NCBI RefSeq assembly: GCF_014842255.1
Contig: NZ_JACYVH010000002.1
Span: forward strand, 1-64,000
Reading direction: 5' to 3'
From: Frigoribacterium sp. CFBP 13712
Lineage (GTDB): Bacteria > Actinomycetota > Actinomycetes > Actinomycetales > Microbacteriaceae
Length of the DNA: 64,000 nucleotides
In this document: positions 23,862 to 33,260 of the stretch, in pieces
Layout: every line of letters begins with the position of its first letter
Numbering within the stretch: the first letter of the stretch is position 1
Translations under genes and position numbers: made by a program
Notes under the pieces: generated by a model
Told to the model about the DNA's origin: nothing
Databases searched by the model: none
Seen by the model: the letters and a program-made list of their open reading frames with translations, nothing else

Positions 23862-26018
23862 ATGTCCACCATCACCGACACACCCGCCACCGTCGATCAC
23901 GACCAGGAGGCTGCTCCGACGGACCGCGGCGGCGCCTTCAGCGCCGCCCAGCTCGTCGCGGCGCTGCCCGGCGCCCTGCGCAAGCTGGACCCCCGCGAGA
24001 TGTGGCACAACCCGGTCATGTTCATCGTCGAGGTGGGCGCCGCCTACACGACGATCCTCGCGATCGCGGGTCTGTTCACCGGTCCGCAGTCCTCCGGCGG
24101 GTCGCCCGTCCCCGGCTCCTTCACCTGGGCCATCGCGATCTGGCTCTGGCTGACCGTCGTCTTCGCCAACCTCGCCGAGTCCGTCGCCGAGGGGCGCGGC
24201 AAGGCGCAGGCCGAGACCCTCAAGGCGACTCGCACCAGCACCACCGCCCAGCGCGTCCTCTCGTACGACGCGACGTCCGACGCCGGTGCCGAGCGCGCCT
24301 CCTCGGAGTCCGTGTCATCCGCCGACCTCACGCTCGGCGACACGGTCGTCGTGACCGCCGGCGAGCTGATCCCGGGCGACGGCGACATCGTCTGGGGCAT
24401 CGCCAGCGTCGACGAGTCGGCGATCACGGGCGAGTCCGCCCCGGTGATCCGCGAGTCGGGCGGCGACCGCAGCGCCGTCACCGGCGGCACCCGCGTGCTG
24501 TCCGACCGGGTCGTCGTGCGCATCACGAGCAAGCCGGGCGAGACCTTCGTCGACCGGATGATCCGCCTCGTCGAGGGCGCCTCCCGACAGAAGACGCCCA
24601 ACGAGATCGCGCTGAACATCCTGCTCGCGAGCCTCTCGATCGTCTTCGTCGTCGTGACCCTGACGCTGAACCCGATCGCCGGGTACAGCGACGCCTCCGT
24701 CAGCATCCCGGTGCTGATCGCCCTGCTGGTCTGCCTCATCCCGACGACGATCGGCGCGCTGCTGAGCGCGATCGGCATCGCCGGCATGGACCGCCTCGTG
24801 CAGCGCAACGTGCTCGCCATGTCGGGGCGCGCGGTCGAGGCGGCAGGCGACGTGACGACGCTGCTGCTCGACAAGACCGGCACCATCACCTACGGCAACC
24901 GGCAGGCCGCCGAGTTCACGCCCCTCGACGGCATCGCGCGGGCCGAGCTCGTCGACGCCGCGGCGCGGTCCTCCCTCGCCGACCCGACGCCCGAGGGCAA
25001 GTCGATCGTCGACCTCGCCCTGACGACGGGCTGGCTCGACGCCGGCGGTCAGGAGGGCGAGATCGTGCCGTTCACCGCGCAGACCCGGATGTCGGGGCTC
25101 GATCTGCCCGACGGCACCCGGATCCGCAAGGGCGCCGGCAACTCGATCATCTCGTGGGTCGAGGAGGATCGCCGCCTCGCCTCGAGCGAGCACGACGAGC
25201 TCCAGGCCCGAATCGACGAGATCTCGAACGCCGGCGGCACACCGCTGGTGGTCGCGATGAAGACGACCACGGCCGATGCCCGTGTGCTGGGCGTGGTCTA
25301 CCTGAAGGACGTCGTCAAGACCGGCCTGCGCGAGCGCTTCGCCGAGCTGCGGTCCATGGGCATCCGCACCGTGATGATCACGGGCGACAACCCGCTCACG
25401 GCCAAGGCGATCGCGGCCGAGGCCGGTGTCGACGACTACCTCGCCGAGGCCACCCCCGAGGACAAGCTCGCGCTGATCCGCCGGGAGCAGGAAGGAGGCG
25501 CGCTCGTCGCCATGACCGGCGACGGCACCAACGACGCCCCCGCGCTGGCCCAGGCCGACGTCGGCGTCGCCATGAACACCGGCACGTCGGCCGCCAAGGA
25601 GGCCGGCAACATGGTCGACCTCGACAGCGACCCGACGAAGCTGATCGACATCGTCCGGATCGGCAAGCAGCTGCTCATCACCCGCGGCGCCCTCACCACG
25701 TTCTCGATCGCCAACGACATCGCGAAGTACTTCGCGATCATCCCGGCCATGTTCGCCGGGGTGTTCCCCGGGCTCGGGCTGCTCAACCTCATGCAGCTCA
25801 GCTCGCCGGCCTCCGCGATCCTGTCGGCGATCGTCTTCAACGCGCTGGTCATCGTCGTGCTCATCCCGCTCGCCCTGCGGGGCGTGAAGTACCGCGCAGC
25901 GTCGGCCTCGTCGATCCTGTCGCGCAACCTCCTCGTCTACGGACTCGGCGGCGTCGTCGCCCCGTTCGTCGGCATCAAGCTCATCGACCTCGTCGTCAGC
26001 GTCATCCCCGGCTTCTAG
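23862..26018 (+). CDS. kdpB: KdpB, P-type ATPase subunit of the Kdp K+ pump
   Basis: 718 residues, full length. Actuator motif TGES ([10 protein letters not shown]), phosphorylation site Asp337 in DKTGT, nucleotide-binding KGAGNSI, and hinge [20 protein letters not shown] are all intact. It hydrolyses ATP and drives K+ import with KdpA. Spacing from kdpA is 2 nt, so the two are translationally linked. An N-terminal ~45-residue hydrophilic extension precedes the first helix. Confidence 0.97.
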   Translation: MSTITDTPATVDHDQEAAPTDRGGAFSAAQLVAALPGALRKLDPREMWHNPVMFIVEVGAAYTTILAIAGLFTGPQSSGGSPVPGSFTWAIAIWLWLTVVFANLAESVAEGRGKAQAETLKATRTSTTAQRVLSYDATSDAGAERASSESVSSADLTLGDTVVVTAGELIPGDGDIVWGIASVDESAITGESAPVIRESGGDRSAVTGGTRVLSDRVVVRITSKPGETFVDRMIRLVEGASRQKTPNEIALNILLASLSIVFVVVTLTLNPIAGYSDASVSIPVLIALLVCLIPTTIGALLSAIGIAGMDRLVQRNVLAMSGRAVEAAGDVTTLLLDKTGTITYGNRQAAEFTPLDGIARAELVDAAARSSLADPTPEGKSIVDLALTTGWLDAGGQEGEIVPFTAQTRMSGLDLPDGTRIRKGAGNSIISWVEEDRRLASSEHDELQARIDEISNAGGTPLVVAMKTTTADARVLGVVYLKDVVKTGLRERFAELRSMGIRTVMITGDNPLTAKAIAAEAGVDDYLAEATPEDKLALIRREQEGGALVAMTGDGTNDAPALAQADVGVAMNTGTSAAKEAGNMVDLDSDPTKLIDIVRIGKQLLITRGALTTFSIANDIAKYFAIIPAMFAGVFPGLGLLNLMQLSSPASAILSAIVFNALVIVVLIPLALRGVKYRAASASSILSRNLLVYGLGGVVAPFVGIKLIDLVVSVIPGF

Positions 26019-26045
26019 CCGGCGACCGGAACCGGGAAAGAGACC

Positions 26046-26651
26046 ATGAACACACGCACCCTCCTCCGCCAGCACGGCGTCGCCCTCCGCGCGATGCTCG
26101 TCTTCACCCTCGTGCTCGGCGTGGCCTACACGGCCGTCATCACCGGCGTCGGACAGCTCGCCCTCGGCGGCAAGGCCGACGGATCCGCCGTCGCGCTCGA
26201 CGGCGAGACCGTCGGCTCGTCCCTGATCGGGCAGTCGTTCACCGACGCCGACGGGGCCGCCCTGCCGGAGTGGTTCCAGTCACGGCCCTCCGCAGCGGGC
26301 GACGGCTACGACGCCTCCGCCTCGAGCGGCAGCAACTACGGACCCGAGAACGAGGACCTCATCGCCGCGATCGACGAACGCCGTGCCGCGATCGCCGCGA
26401 GCGACGGCGTCGCCCCGGAGGACGTCCCCGTCGACGCGCTCACCGCCTCCTCGTCCGGGCTCGACCCGCACATCAGCCCGGAGTACGCGCAAATCCAGAT
26501 CGAACGCGTCGCCGCGGCGCGCGATCTGCCCTTGGCGGACGTCGAGGCCCTGGTGGCGGAGCACACCCGGGGCCGCGACCTCGGCTACCTCGGCGAGCCC
26601 ACCGTGAACGTGCTCGAGCTGAACACGGCCCTGGCCGCGACGTCACGCTGA
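26046..26651 (+). CDS. kdpC: KdpC, accessory subunit of the Kdp ATPase
   Basis: 201 residues. One N-terminal membrane helix (about 13-35) with the family pattern LVLGVAYTAVITGVGQLA; periplasmic-side domain with GSSLIGQSF, WFQSRPSA, SGSNYGPEN, GLDPHISPEYA and a final NVLELNTAL. KdpC increases the ATP affinity of KdpB. A GGGAAAGAG ribosome site lies just upstream. The operon ends here; the sensor pair KdpDE is not adjacent. Confidence 0.95.
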   Translation: MNTRTLLRQHGVALRAMLVFTLVLGVAYTAVITGVGQLALGGKADGSAVALDGETVGSSLIGQSFTDADGAALPEWFQSRPSAAGDGYDASASSGSNYGPENEDLIAAIDERRAAIAASDGVAPEDVPVDALTASSSGLDPHISPEYAQIQIERVAAARDLPLADVEALVAEHTRGRDLGYLGEPTVNVLELNTALAATSR

Positions 26652-26653
26652 CG

Positions 26654-26707
26654 CCGTCGAGCGGAGCGGCTCCGTCGAGCGGGGCGGCTCCGTCGAGCGG
26701 GGCGATG
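26654..26707. repeat. 18-bp tandem repeat, three units, after kdpC
   Basis: CCGTCGAGCGGAGCGGCT, then CCGTCGAGCGGGGCGGCT, then CCGTCGAGCGGGGCGATG, starting 3 nt after the kdpC stop. A smaller repeat GGTGCCGCCC follows. It occupies the gap between convergent genes kdpC and the secreted NTF2-like protein. No terminator hairpin stronger than these repeats was seen. Confidence 0.8.
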
Positions 26708-26802
26708 CCGGGTGCCGCCCGGTGCCGCCCCGAAAGGCGATCCCGCCGCCTGCGACCCCGCCGACGACGACTTCGCTGCTCGGGGTGGCGGCCCTCCGGC
26801 CG

Positions 26803-27750
26803 CTAGTTGGTGGGGACCACATCCCAGTGCTCGCGGATGAGTCCGCCGTCGACGCGGAACAGGTCGGCTGCGAGCAGCGGGTCGCCGGGCTTCGCGCCGA
26901 CCGCCTGGGAGAAGGTCCAGACGATGTCGCCGTCGGAGAGCGAGATGACGGACTGCTGCGCCGGGAACTGCGCACCGCTGCCGAACAGTTGCTTCAGCGC
27001 TGCCGTCCCGTTCGGAGCGACCGGGTTGTGCTGCAGGTACGCGGGGTCGAAGGCCCGGTCGAGGATCGAGGCGTCCTGGTCGCGGAACAGCGTGTCGTAC
27101 GCCGACACCGCGAGGATGCGGTTGCGTTCCTCCTGACGTTCCGACGGTGCGGCGGTCGGACGTGCCGGTCGGTACAGATCGCTGAACATGGTGTTCGTGT
27201 TCCCGCTCGCCGGTGTGCCGGTCGGAACGGGCTGCTCGAGCGACCAGTGCTCGACGATCCGGCCGTGCTGGAGGCGGAACAGATCGACGGCGGCGTCATC
27301 GCTCCGTTCGTCGCGGGGGTCCGACGTGATCTGCCAGTGCACCGCGACGAGGTCGCCGTCGGCGGCGACCCGCTTGATCACCGCCTGGGCACCGGGGACG
27401 CGGGTGCGGTCCGCCGCGAAGTGGGCCAGGAGTCCTTCGGGCCCCGCGGCGGTCGCTGCTCCCCGGGCGACCGCGCTCGGCGAGACGAACCGAGCCGCGA
27501 GCTGCTGGGACGACCTGCTGTCGGGGTCGCTGAAGGTCTTAGTGAGGAGCATCCGGACGACGCAGGCGTTGCGCTGTTCGGTGCGGGTGTCCTGTCTGTC
27601 TGCGGCGACCGTCACGGTCGCCTTCGGCTGGGCCCCGGGAGCAGCGGCTGCCGGCGTCGCGACGACGAGCCCGGAGAGGAGGGCGACTCCGGCGAGGACG
27701 GCCGTGCCGCGGGTGAGGCGGGCACGACGGGCGGTGGAGATGGTGGGCAC
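26803..27750 (-). CDS. secreted protein with two SnoaL/NTF2-like domains
   Basis: 315 residues from GTG (complement 27748-27750) with AAGGAG a few bases upstream. A Sec signal peptide (RRARLTRGTAVLAGVALLSGL, cleavage near ATPAAAAP) leads into two copies of a SnoaL-like domain: the first includes LAHFAADR, VAVHWQITSDPRDER, VDLFRLQHGRIVEHW; the second DPAYLQHNPVAPNG, VWTFSQAV, ADLFRVDGGLIREHWDV. Tandem domains of this fold usually form a pseudo-dimer pocket. Substrate unknown. Divergent from an HxlR regulator whose operator lies in between. Confidence 0.8.
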   Translation of the reverse strand: MPTISTARRARLTRGTAVLAGVALLSGLVVATPAAAAPGAQPKATVTVAADRQDTRTEQRNACVVRMLLTKTFSDPDSRSSQQLAARFVSPSAVARGAATAAGPEGLLAHFAADRTRVPGAQAVIKRVAADGDLVAVHWQITSDPRDERSDDAAVDLFRLQHGRIVEHWSLEQPVPTGTPASGNTNTMFSDLYRPARPTAAPSERQEERNRILAVSAYDTLFRDQDASILDRAFDPAYLQHNPVAPNGTAALKQLFGSGAQFPAQQSVISLSDGDIVWTFSQAVGAKPGDPLLAADLFRVDGGLIREHWDVVPTN

Positions 27751-27827
27751 GAGTACTCCTTCGATGGTGAGCGATCGGGATCGCAGCATCGCAGAGAACT
27801 CTCCCCAGCGGAGGTACGCACTTTTTT

Positions 27828-27840
27828 GTAAGTTGCTTAC
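27828..27840. promoter_or_regulatory. inverted repeat abutting the HxlR start codon
   Basis: GTAAG-TTG-CTTAC at 27828-27840 ends at the base before the HxlR ATG (27841), with a run of seven T just upstream. HxlR-type regulators bind short palindromes of this kind. Its position means that it also lies in the divergent promoter of the secreted NTF2-like gene, and that the HxlR message may be leaderless or nearly so. Confidence 0.6.
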
Positions 27841-28233
27841 ATGGATGTCGGAATCGTGGAAGCGCCTGCACCGCCCGCGCACGGTCGGGACGCCCCGGCG
27901 CGCTTCCCTGCGGCGTGTCCTTCGCGAGTCGTGCTCACACATGTCACGAGCCGGTGGGGAGTGCTCGTGCTCCTGGCGCTCGAGCAGGGCGGCATGCGGT
28001 GGGGCGAACTGCGGCGCACGATCGAGGGGATCAGCGAGAAGATGCTCGCCTCCACCTTGCGGACGCTGGAGCACGACGGGATCGTGAACCGGGTCGCCCA
28101 GCCCACGATCCCGCCCCGGGTGGACTACTCGCTCACCGAGAGCGGCGCCGAACTGGCCGCGCGACTCGTCCCCCTCATGGACTGGATCGTCGAGCACGCC
28201 GACACGATCGTCGACCGATCCTCCGACGACTGA
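27841..28233 (+). CDS. HxlR-family transcriptional regulator
   Basis: 130 residues. The winged helix is typical: SRWGVLVLLALEQGGMRWGELRRTIEGISEKMLASTLRTLEHDGIVNR, then PPRVDYSLTESG. HxlR proteins respond to reactive aldehydes, quinones or redox stress. It diverges from the secreted double-NTF2 gene and is convergent with two SDR genes; the operator-like repeat directly before its start suggests autoregulation. N-terminal ~20 residues are Pro-rich and not conserved. Confidence 0.88.
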   Translation: MDVGIVEAPAPPAHGRDAPARFPAACPSRVVLTHVTSRWGVLVLLALEQGGMRWGELRRTIEGISEKMLASTLRTLEHDGIVNRVAQPTIPPRVDYSLTESGAELAARLVPLMDWIVEHADTIVDRSSDD

Positions 28234-28252
28234 CACCCGCCGCCACCGACCT

Positions 28253-29197
28253 CTAGCCGATCAGAGCCTCGGACTCCGACCAGAGGCGCCGGGCCGCGTC
28301 GGGGTCGAGGGCGTGACGCACGACGCCGTGGATCCCGTCGACGATGTCGTCGACGACGTCCGCCGGGCCGCAGTCCTCCCAGTACGCCGGGGCGCCGACA
28401 CCGAGCTCCGCTCGAGTGGCGACGAACACCGACGTCGCGGCGCCCTGCTCGACCGTCTTGACGCCGTCGGAGTAGCGGACCTTCATCTCGGCCAGAACCG
28501 CGGGGTCCCAGTGGCGTTGCAGCCCGGTCCAGATCCCCCCGGGCATCACCGCCGCGGCCGTTATGCCGTCGTCGCGCCACCTGCGCGTGGCCTCGATGCC
28601 GAAGAGCACGTTCGCCGTCTTGGACTGCCCGTAGGCCAGCCCCGAGTCGTACGGGGTGCGGCGGAAGTGCATGTCGTCGAAGCGGATCCCGCTCGCACCG
28701 TGGCCGCTCGACGACAAGGAGACGATGCGCGCTCCGTCGGCGCTGGCCAGCGGCCCGTGAAGACCCGTCGCCAGGGCGAAGTGCCCGAGGTGGTTGACGC
28801 CGAAGTGCCATTCGTGCCCCCTGGCGGTGCGCCGCTCGGGGACGTGCATGACGCCGGCGTTGGCCACCAGCAGGTGCAGAGGCCCCGACCAGGCCCCGGA
28901 CAACCGCTTCACGGAGTCGAGGTCGGCGAGATCGAGCTCCAGCACGCGGAGGTCCGCTGCGGGGTTCCGTGCCCTGATCTCGTCGGCCGTGCTCCGGCCG
29001 GCCTCGACATCACGGACCGCGAGGACGACCGTGGCACCGGCCTCGGCGAGAGCCCGCACCGTCTCGACGCCGATGCCCGAGCTGGCGCCGGTGACCAGGG
29101 CGTTCCGCCCATGCAGATCGATCCCCTCGATCACATCGTGGGCGGTCGAGGACTCCCCGAACCTCGGGGTGTCCGGGTCGGCCGGGTCGACGGTCAT
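28253..29197 (-). CDS. short-chain dehydrogenase/reductase (retinol-dehydrogenase-like SDR)
   Basis: 314 residues. TGASSGIG cofactor loop, AVRD after beta-2 (NADP-favouring Arg), LVANAGVM, the catalytic Ser in SLSSSGH and YGQSK (Tyr and Lys). Length and wording fit the RDH/WW-oxidoreductase group of SDRs. It overlaps the end of the upstream SDR by 4 nt, so the two form an operon controlled from the 30.0 kb promoter facing the TetR gene. Confidence 0.88.
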   Translation of the reverse strand: MTVDPADPDTPRFGESSTAHDVIEGIDLHGRNALVTGASSGIGVETVRALAEAGATVVLAVRDVEAGRSTADEIRARNPAADLRVLELDLADLDSVKRLSGAWSGPLHLLVANAGVMHVPERRTARGHEWHFGVNHLGHFALATGLHGPLASADGARIVSLSSSGHGASGIRFDDMHFRRTPYDSGLAYGQSKTANVLFGIEATRRWRDDGITAAAVMPGGIWTGLQRHWDPAVLAEMKVRYSDGVKTVEQGAATSVFVATRAELGVGAPAYWEDCGPADVVDDIVDGIHGVVRHALDPDAARRLWSESEALIG

Positions 29198-29991
29198 GCG
29201 AGTCGAGTCGCGGTGATGCCGCCGTCGACGTCGACGGTGCTGCCGTGCACGAACACCGCCTCGTCCGAGACGAGCCAGCGCACCGCGAAGGCGACGTCGA
29301 CGGGGCGGACGGGTCGGCCCGCGACGGTGCCCGCCGTCATCGCCGCGAGGACGTCGGCGCTCTCGGCGTTGCCGGGTGTGCTCGTCGCGCCGGGGGCCAC
29401 GGTCGTGACGCCCACGCCGGAGGGTCCGAACTCGGCCGACCAGGTGCGGGTCATCTGCTCGAGGGCGGCCTTCGAGGCGGTGTAGGCGGCGCCGAAGGGG
29501 ACCCCGACGCGAGACATCCACGAGCCGATGTTGACGATCGCACCTCCGCCGCGCGCGACCATCGCGGGGGCGAGGGCGGCGACGAGGATGTGCGGCGCAC
29601 GGACGTTGACCGCCAGCACGGCGTCGAGATCGGCGTCGGCGAGGTCGGCGGTGGGGCCCGCGGGGTAGATGCCGGCGTTGTTGACGATGACGTCGACGCG
29701 CCCGCCGAGAGCGGACTCGGCTTCTGCGGCGATGCGGCGCACCTCCGACGCGCTTCCGCCGAGGTCGCCGACGACGGCGTGGGCGCGCCCGCCCGCATCG
29801 GTGATGACGCGCACGACGGCGTCGGCGCGGTCGGCATCGCGCCCGTTCACGACGACCTCGGCTCCGGAGGCGGCGAGCACGCGGGCGATCGCCTCGCCGA
29901 TGCCGCTGGTCGAGCCGGTGACCAGGGCGGTCCTGCCGGCGAGGCGGGAATCGACGGCCAGGGTCTGCAGTTCTTCTTCATTGGACTTCAT
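29194..29991 (-). CDS. classical SDR oxidoreductase (FabG-like)
   Basis: 265 residues: TGSTSGIGEA, NNAGIYP, SWMSR with catalytic Ser, YTASK, and C-terminal DVDGG. NAD(P)-dependent alcohol/ketone interconversion; substrate unknown. It is first in a two-gene SDR operon. The start lies 55 bp from a divergent TetR gene, with shared repeats of the ATGGTCCA type between, so the TetR protein probably represses the SDR operon. This is a common layout. Confidence 0.88.
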   Translation of the reverse strand: MKSNEEELQTLAVDSRLAGRTALVTGSTSGIGEAIARVLAASGAEVVVNGRDADRADAVVRVITDAGGRAHAVVGDLGGSASEVRRIAAEAESALGGRVDVIVNNAGIYPAGPTADLADADLDAVLAVNVRAPHILVAALAPAMVARGGGAIVNIGSWMSRVGVPFGAAYTASKAALEQMTRTWSAEFGPSGVGVTTVAPGATSTPGNAESADVLAAMTAGTVAGRPVRPVDVAFAVRWLVSDEAVFVHGSTVDVDGGITATRLA

Positions 29992-30028
29992 GGTCCATTA
30001 CTAGCACACGAATGGACTGAATGGTCCA
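29991..30028. promoter_or_regulatory. TetR operator-like repeats between divergent SDR and TetR genes
   Basis: TGGAC-TGAATG-GTCCA (30013-30028) is an inverted repeat, and a further TGGTCCAT occurs at 29991-29998. These lie in the 55-bp gap between the SDR start and the TetR start, the standard place for a TetR-type operator controlling both. Confidence 0.65.
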
Positions 30029-30046
30029 AGAGAGTAGGATCGCCGA

Positions 30047-30652
30047 GTGGACGAGACGAAGCTCACCGAGCGCGGCAGGGCGACCCGGCAACGGATCATC
30101 GAGGCGACGGGGGAGCAGATCCTCGCATCGGGCATCGGCGGGACGACCCTCGACACCGTCCGGGCCGCGACGCTGACGAGCAAGAGTCAGCTGTTCCACT
30201 ACTTCCCCGGCGGCAAAGCCGAGCTGGTGCGCGAGGTCGCGGCGTGGGAGGGCGCCCAGCTGCTCGAAGCGCAGCAGCCGCACATCGACGACCTCGGCTC
30301 GTGGCAGTCGTGGATCGCCTGGCGGCAGGCCCTCGTCGACTACTACCTCGGCCTCGGTCGATGGGCGTGTCCGATCGGATCACTCGCGACGCAGGCGGCC
30401 ATGACCGACCCCGAGCTCGAACGGGTCATCGCCGAGAGCATGGGCGCGTGGCGCGACCTGCTCGCCGCGGGAGTCCGCAAGATGCAGTCGACGGGTGACG
30501 TCGACGCGGACGCCGACCCCGACCGCATCGCCATGGTGATCCTCGCCGCGGTGCAGGGCGGTCTCGTGATGAGTCAGCCGCTGCGCTCGTCCTGGCCGCT
30601 CGAGGCGGCACTCGACTCGGCGCTCGACCCGCTGCACCACGTGCGCGTCTGA
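30047..30652 (+). CDS. TetR-family regulator
   Basis: 201 residues from GTG 30047. HTH: RATRQRIIEATGEQILASGIGG, TLDTVRAATLTSKSQLFHYFPGGKAEL. The C-terminal domain (CPIGSLATQAAMTDPEL) belongs to the TetR_C_16/YxaF-type that regulates efflux or oxidoreductase genes. It diverges from the SDR operon and is convergent with a GNAT gene. Confidence 0.9.
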   Translation: MDETKLTERGRATRQRIIEATGEQILASGIGGTTLDTVRAATLTSKSQLFHYFPGGKAELVREVAAWEGAQLLEAQQPHIDDLGSWQSWIAWRQALVDYYLGLGRWACPIGSLATQAAMTDPELERVIAESMGAWRDLLAAGVRKMQSTGDVDADADPDRIAMVILAAVQGGLVMSQPLRSSWPLEAALDSALDPLHHVRV

Positions 30653-30725
30653 CCTCCGGATCGGCCCGTCCGTCCGGTCGTCCTGCTGCGGCGCGGACGG
30701 TCCCGGGATCGCCGCCGAGACGCGT

Positions 30726-31226
30726 TCACAGCGTCATGCCGAGCACCCTGCGCACGGCGACGGGTCCGCCGTGGTCGTCCTCTCGTCGAGTCATCCCGAT
30801 CTTCTGCGCGACCCTCTCGGAGGCGGTGTTGTCGGGATGGATGATCGCGACGAGTTCGGTGGCGTCGAGCTCGACACGGGCGAAGTCCCGGCAGGCGGCT
30901 GCCGCCTCCGTCGCGTAGCCCCGTCCTTGAAGCGTCGCGCGCACGTGGTAGCCGACTTCGAGCATCGGGACGCCGTTGACGTCCTGCCAGGTCAGCCCGC
31001 AGTCGCCGACGAACAGCCCTGCATGCGTCTCGACGATCCAGAGACCGAAGCCGTGCGCGGCGTAGTTGTCCTCGTTCCAGGCGATCCATCGCGCCGCATC
31101 GTCGCGACTCTTCGGTGCCGGGTAGAACTCCATGACCCTCGGGTCTCCGAGCAGATCAGCCATGTCGTCGAGGTCGGCTCGGGTCATCTCGCGGAATCGG
31201 AGCCGCGTGGAGGGGGCGGGAAGCAT
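30726..31226 (-). CDS. GNAT acetyltransferase (RimJ/RimL-like)
   Basis: 166 residues: TRLRFREMTRADLDDMADLLGDPRVM, GLWIVET, CGLTWQDV, acetyl-CoA loop LQGRGYATEAA, and HPDNTASERVAQKIGM. A typical acetyltransferase of the N-terminal/ribosomal type; substrate unknown. It stands alone and is convergent with the TetR gene. Confidence 0.88.
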   Translation of the reverse strand: MLPAPSTRLRFREMTRADLDDMADLLGDPRVMEFYPAPKSRDDAARWIAWNEDNYAAHGFGLWIVETHAGLFVGDCGLTWQDVNGVPMLEVGYHVRATLQGRGYATEAAAACRDFARVELDATELVAIIHPDNTASERVAQKIGMTRREDDHGGPVAVRRVLGMTL

Positions 31227-31284
31227 CCCCGCACCGTATCGCGCGCGGCGACGATGTCGCGGTGGCCGGAGCTGACCGGACCTG

Positions 31285-31324
31285 CAGGAGGCGCGGTCCG
31301 GGTTCTCCGGGCCCGCGCCTCCTG
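31285..31324 (-). terminator. hairpin terminator built from the dispersed AGGAGGCGCG motif
   Basis: CAGGAGGCGCGG (31285-31296) pairs perfectly with CCGCGCCTCCTG (31313-31324); the loop holds a nested CCGG/CCGG pair. It lies 47 nt past the stop of the minus-strand GNAT gene at 31371. There is no U tract, as usual in such genomes. Both arms are copies of the dispersed motif described in the findings. Confidence 0.65.
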
Positions 31325-31370
31325 GTCGATCGTCAGCTCGACACGACGGTCGTCGCCGACGCCTTCAGGG

Positions 31371-31847
31371 TCAGACGAGGCTCAGCAGCATCGTGTCCGA
31401 GTCGCCGTTCCGCCCGACGACCCGGAATCCCGCCCGCTCGTACAGACGTCGTGCGCCGTTGCCGTCCTCGACGCTCAGGCTGATGCCGGGGAGGCCCCGG
31501 GCCGACGCCAGGGCGATCAGCTCCGAGAGCAGGTCGCGCCCGAGGCCCTGGCCACGGAATCCCTGGAAGGTCGTCAGGCTCAGTTCCGGAGTGTCGGCAT
31601 CGACGAATCCGTAGCCGGGGTCGTCCTCCGGCAGGAAGACGACCCAGCCGACGGCCCGTGCGACGTCCCCGTCGAAGTCGACGAGCCCGAAGTCGCCTTC
31701 TGCGGGGAAGCCCGTGTAGTAATGCGCGATCTCGTCGGTGGCGTCCAGGTCGTCGAAGGTGAACCGGGTCGTGTTCCAGTTCATGTTCGCGAGGGTCGCT
31801 TCCCGGAGGAGCGCCCGGTCGGCGTGCGTGAGAGGTCGGCGGGTCAT
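31371..31847 (-). CDS. GNAT acetyltransferase
   Basis: 158 residues with HADRALLREATLANMNW at the start, VGWVVFLPEDDPGYGFVD, acetyl-CoA loop FRGQGLGRDLLSELI and a motif-B segment SVEDGNGARRLYERAGFRVVG ending DTMLLSL. Substrate unknown. It is downstream of the allantoinase gene on the same strand with only 21 bp between, so it may be the last gene of that unit. Confidence 0.85.
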   Translation of the reverse strand: MTRRPLTHADRALLREATLANMNWNTTRFTFDDLDATDEIAHYYTGFPAEGDFGLVDFDGDVARAVGWVVFLPEDDPGYGFVDADTPELSLTTFQGFRGQGLGRDLLSELIALASARGLPGISLSVEDGNGARRLYERAGFRVVGRNGDSDTMLLSLV

Positions 31848-31868
31848 GCCTCGACGGTACGCCGGGCG

Positions 31869-33260
31869 TCAGCTCCGGCGGAGCAGACGGGCAGGAGGCG
31901 CGTCGGAGTCCACGATGGCGCCCGCCACCCAGGTCCCCGCGACGGCGCCCATCAGCGACGCGCCGTCGAACGCCGACACCGGGTTGCGGTGCCGCAGCGC
32001 CGACGCGTCGACCGTGAACGGCGTCTCGGGTGCGAAGGCGACGAGGTCCGCCGCCCCGCCGACGGTGATCGAGCCCTTCGAGGCAGCAACCGCACTGAGC
32101 CCGACGAGCGCGGCCGTCCCCGACGACATCCAGCCGACCACCGTCTCGAGCGCGATGCCCCGGGCCCGAGCACCCGTCCACACCGCCCGGAAGCTCACCT
32201 CGAGGCCGGCGATGCCGCCCCAGGCGAGGTCGAACGAGCCGTCGCCGGCGAACTTCAACGCCGCCGTCGAGGGGGAGTGGTCGGATGCGACGATGTCGAT
32301 CGTGCCGTCGGTCAGCGCCTCCCAGAGCAGTTCGCGGTTGTGCTCGTCGCGGATCGGCGGGCAGCACTTGTACTGCGTCTCGCCGTCGCCGATCGAGCCC
32401 GCGTCGAAGGTCAGGTAGTGCGGGCACGTCTCGACCGTCAATCGCAGACCCTCGGCCTTGGCCGCCCGGATCGCCGGCAGCGCCGACGCTGACGACAGGT
32501 GCAGCACGTGCGCCCGGCCACCGGTCTCGCGCAGCGCCTCGATCACGTGGTCGATGGCGGTCTGCTCGACCGCCTCGGGGCGCGACCGGACGAAGTCGTC
32601 GTACACCGCGCCTCCTGCGGTGATCTCGAGCGAGGCCGCGGCGGCGTCGAGCTGCCCAGGGTCCTCTGCGTGGACGATCAGCAGACCGTCGAAGGCCGTC
32701 AGCTCGCGCAGGGCCTCGAACAGCTGCGATGTCGACAGGTGCGGGAACTCGTCGACGCCCGACGGAGAGAGGAACGCCTTGAAGCCGAACACCCCGGCCT
32801 CGTGCAGCGCTCGCAGATCGCCGGTGCCGAGGTTCGACGGGATGACGCCGCCCCAGAAGCCGACGTCGACGACCGACTGCGCGGCAGCGGCGGCACGCTT
32901 CAGATCGAGCGCCTCGACCGTCACCGTCGGCGGGATGCTGTTCAGCGGCATGTCGACGATCGTCGTCACGCCGCCGGCCGCGGCGGCGCGGGTGGCGGAC
33001 GCGAAACCCTCCCACTCGGTGCGACCGGGCTCGTTGACGTGCACGTGGGTGTCGACCATGCCGGGCAGCAGCACCTGATCGGGCGGCAGCAGACGGTCGT
33101 CGTCGACGCCGGTCGTGGTGAAGGGCGCATCGACGGGACCGATCGCGGCGACGACGCCGTCGCGCACGGCCACCGCGGCAGCCCGCCAAGCGCCGTCGAC
33201 GAGCACCCGCTCGGCGCGCAGCACGAGATCGAAGGGAGCGGAGGCGAGCGGCTCAGGCAC
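31869..33260 (-). CDS. allB: allantoinase
   Basis: 463 residues, full length for the dihydroorotase/allantoinase family. Metal site HVHVNEPGRTEWEG, carboxylated Lys in GFKAFLSPSGVDEF, His in LLIVHAED and LHLSSA, and the terminal Asp in ASDHSPS, followed by TETCPHYLTF-type sequence (TVETCPHYL). These wordings favour allantoinase over hydantoinase. It opens allantoin to allantoate. It overlaps the YoaK-like gene start region by 8 nt and ends a long minus-strand cluster of catabolic genes. Confidence 0.9.
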   Translation of the reverse strand: MPEPLASAPFDLVLRAERVLVDGAWRAAAVAVRDGVVAAIGPVDAPFTTTGVDDDRLLPPDQVLLPGMVDTHVHVNEPGRTEWEGFASATRAAAAGGVTTIVDMPLNSIPPTVTVEALDLKRAAAAAQSVVDVGFWGGVIPSNLGTGDLRALHEAGVFGFKAFLSPSGVDEFPHLSTSQLFEALRELTAFDGLLIVHAEDPGQLDAAAASLEITAGGAVYDDFVRSRPEAVEQTAIDHVIEALRETGGRAHVLHLSSASALPAIRAAKAEGLRLTVETCPHYLTFDAGSIGDGETQYKCCPPIRDEHNRELLWEALTDGTIDIVASDHSPSTAALKFAGDGSFDLAWGGIAGLEVSFRAVWTGARARGIALETVVGWMSSGTAALVGLSAVAASKGSITVGGAADLVAFAPETPFTVDASALRHRNPVSAFDGASLMGAVAGTWVAGAIVDSDAPPARLLRRS

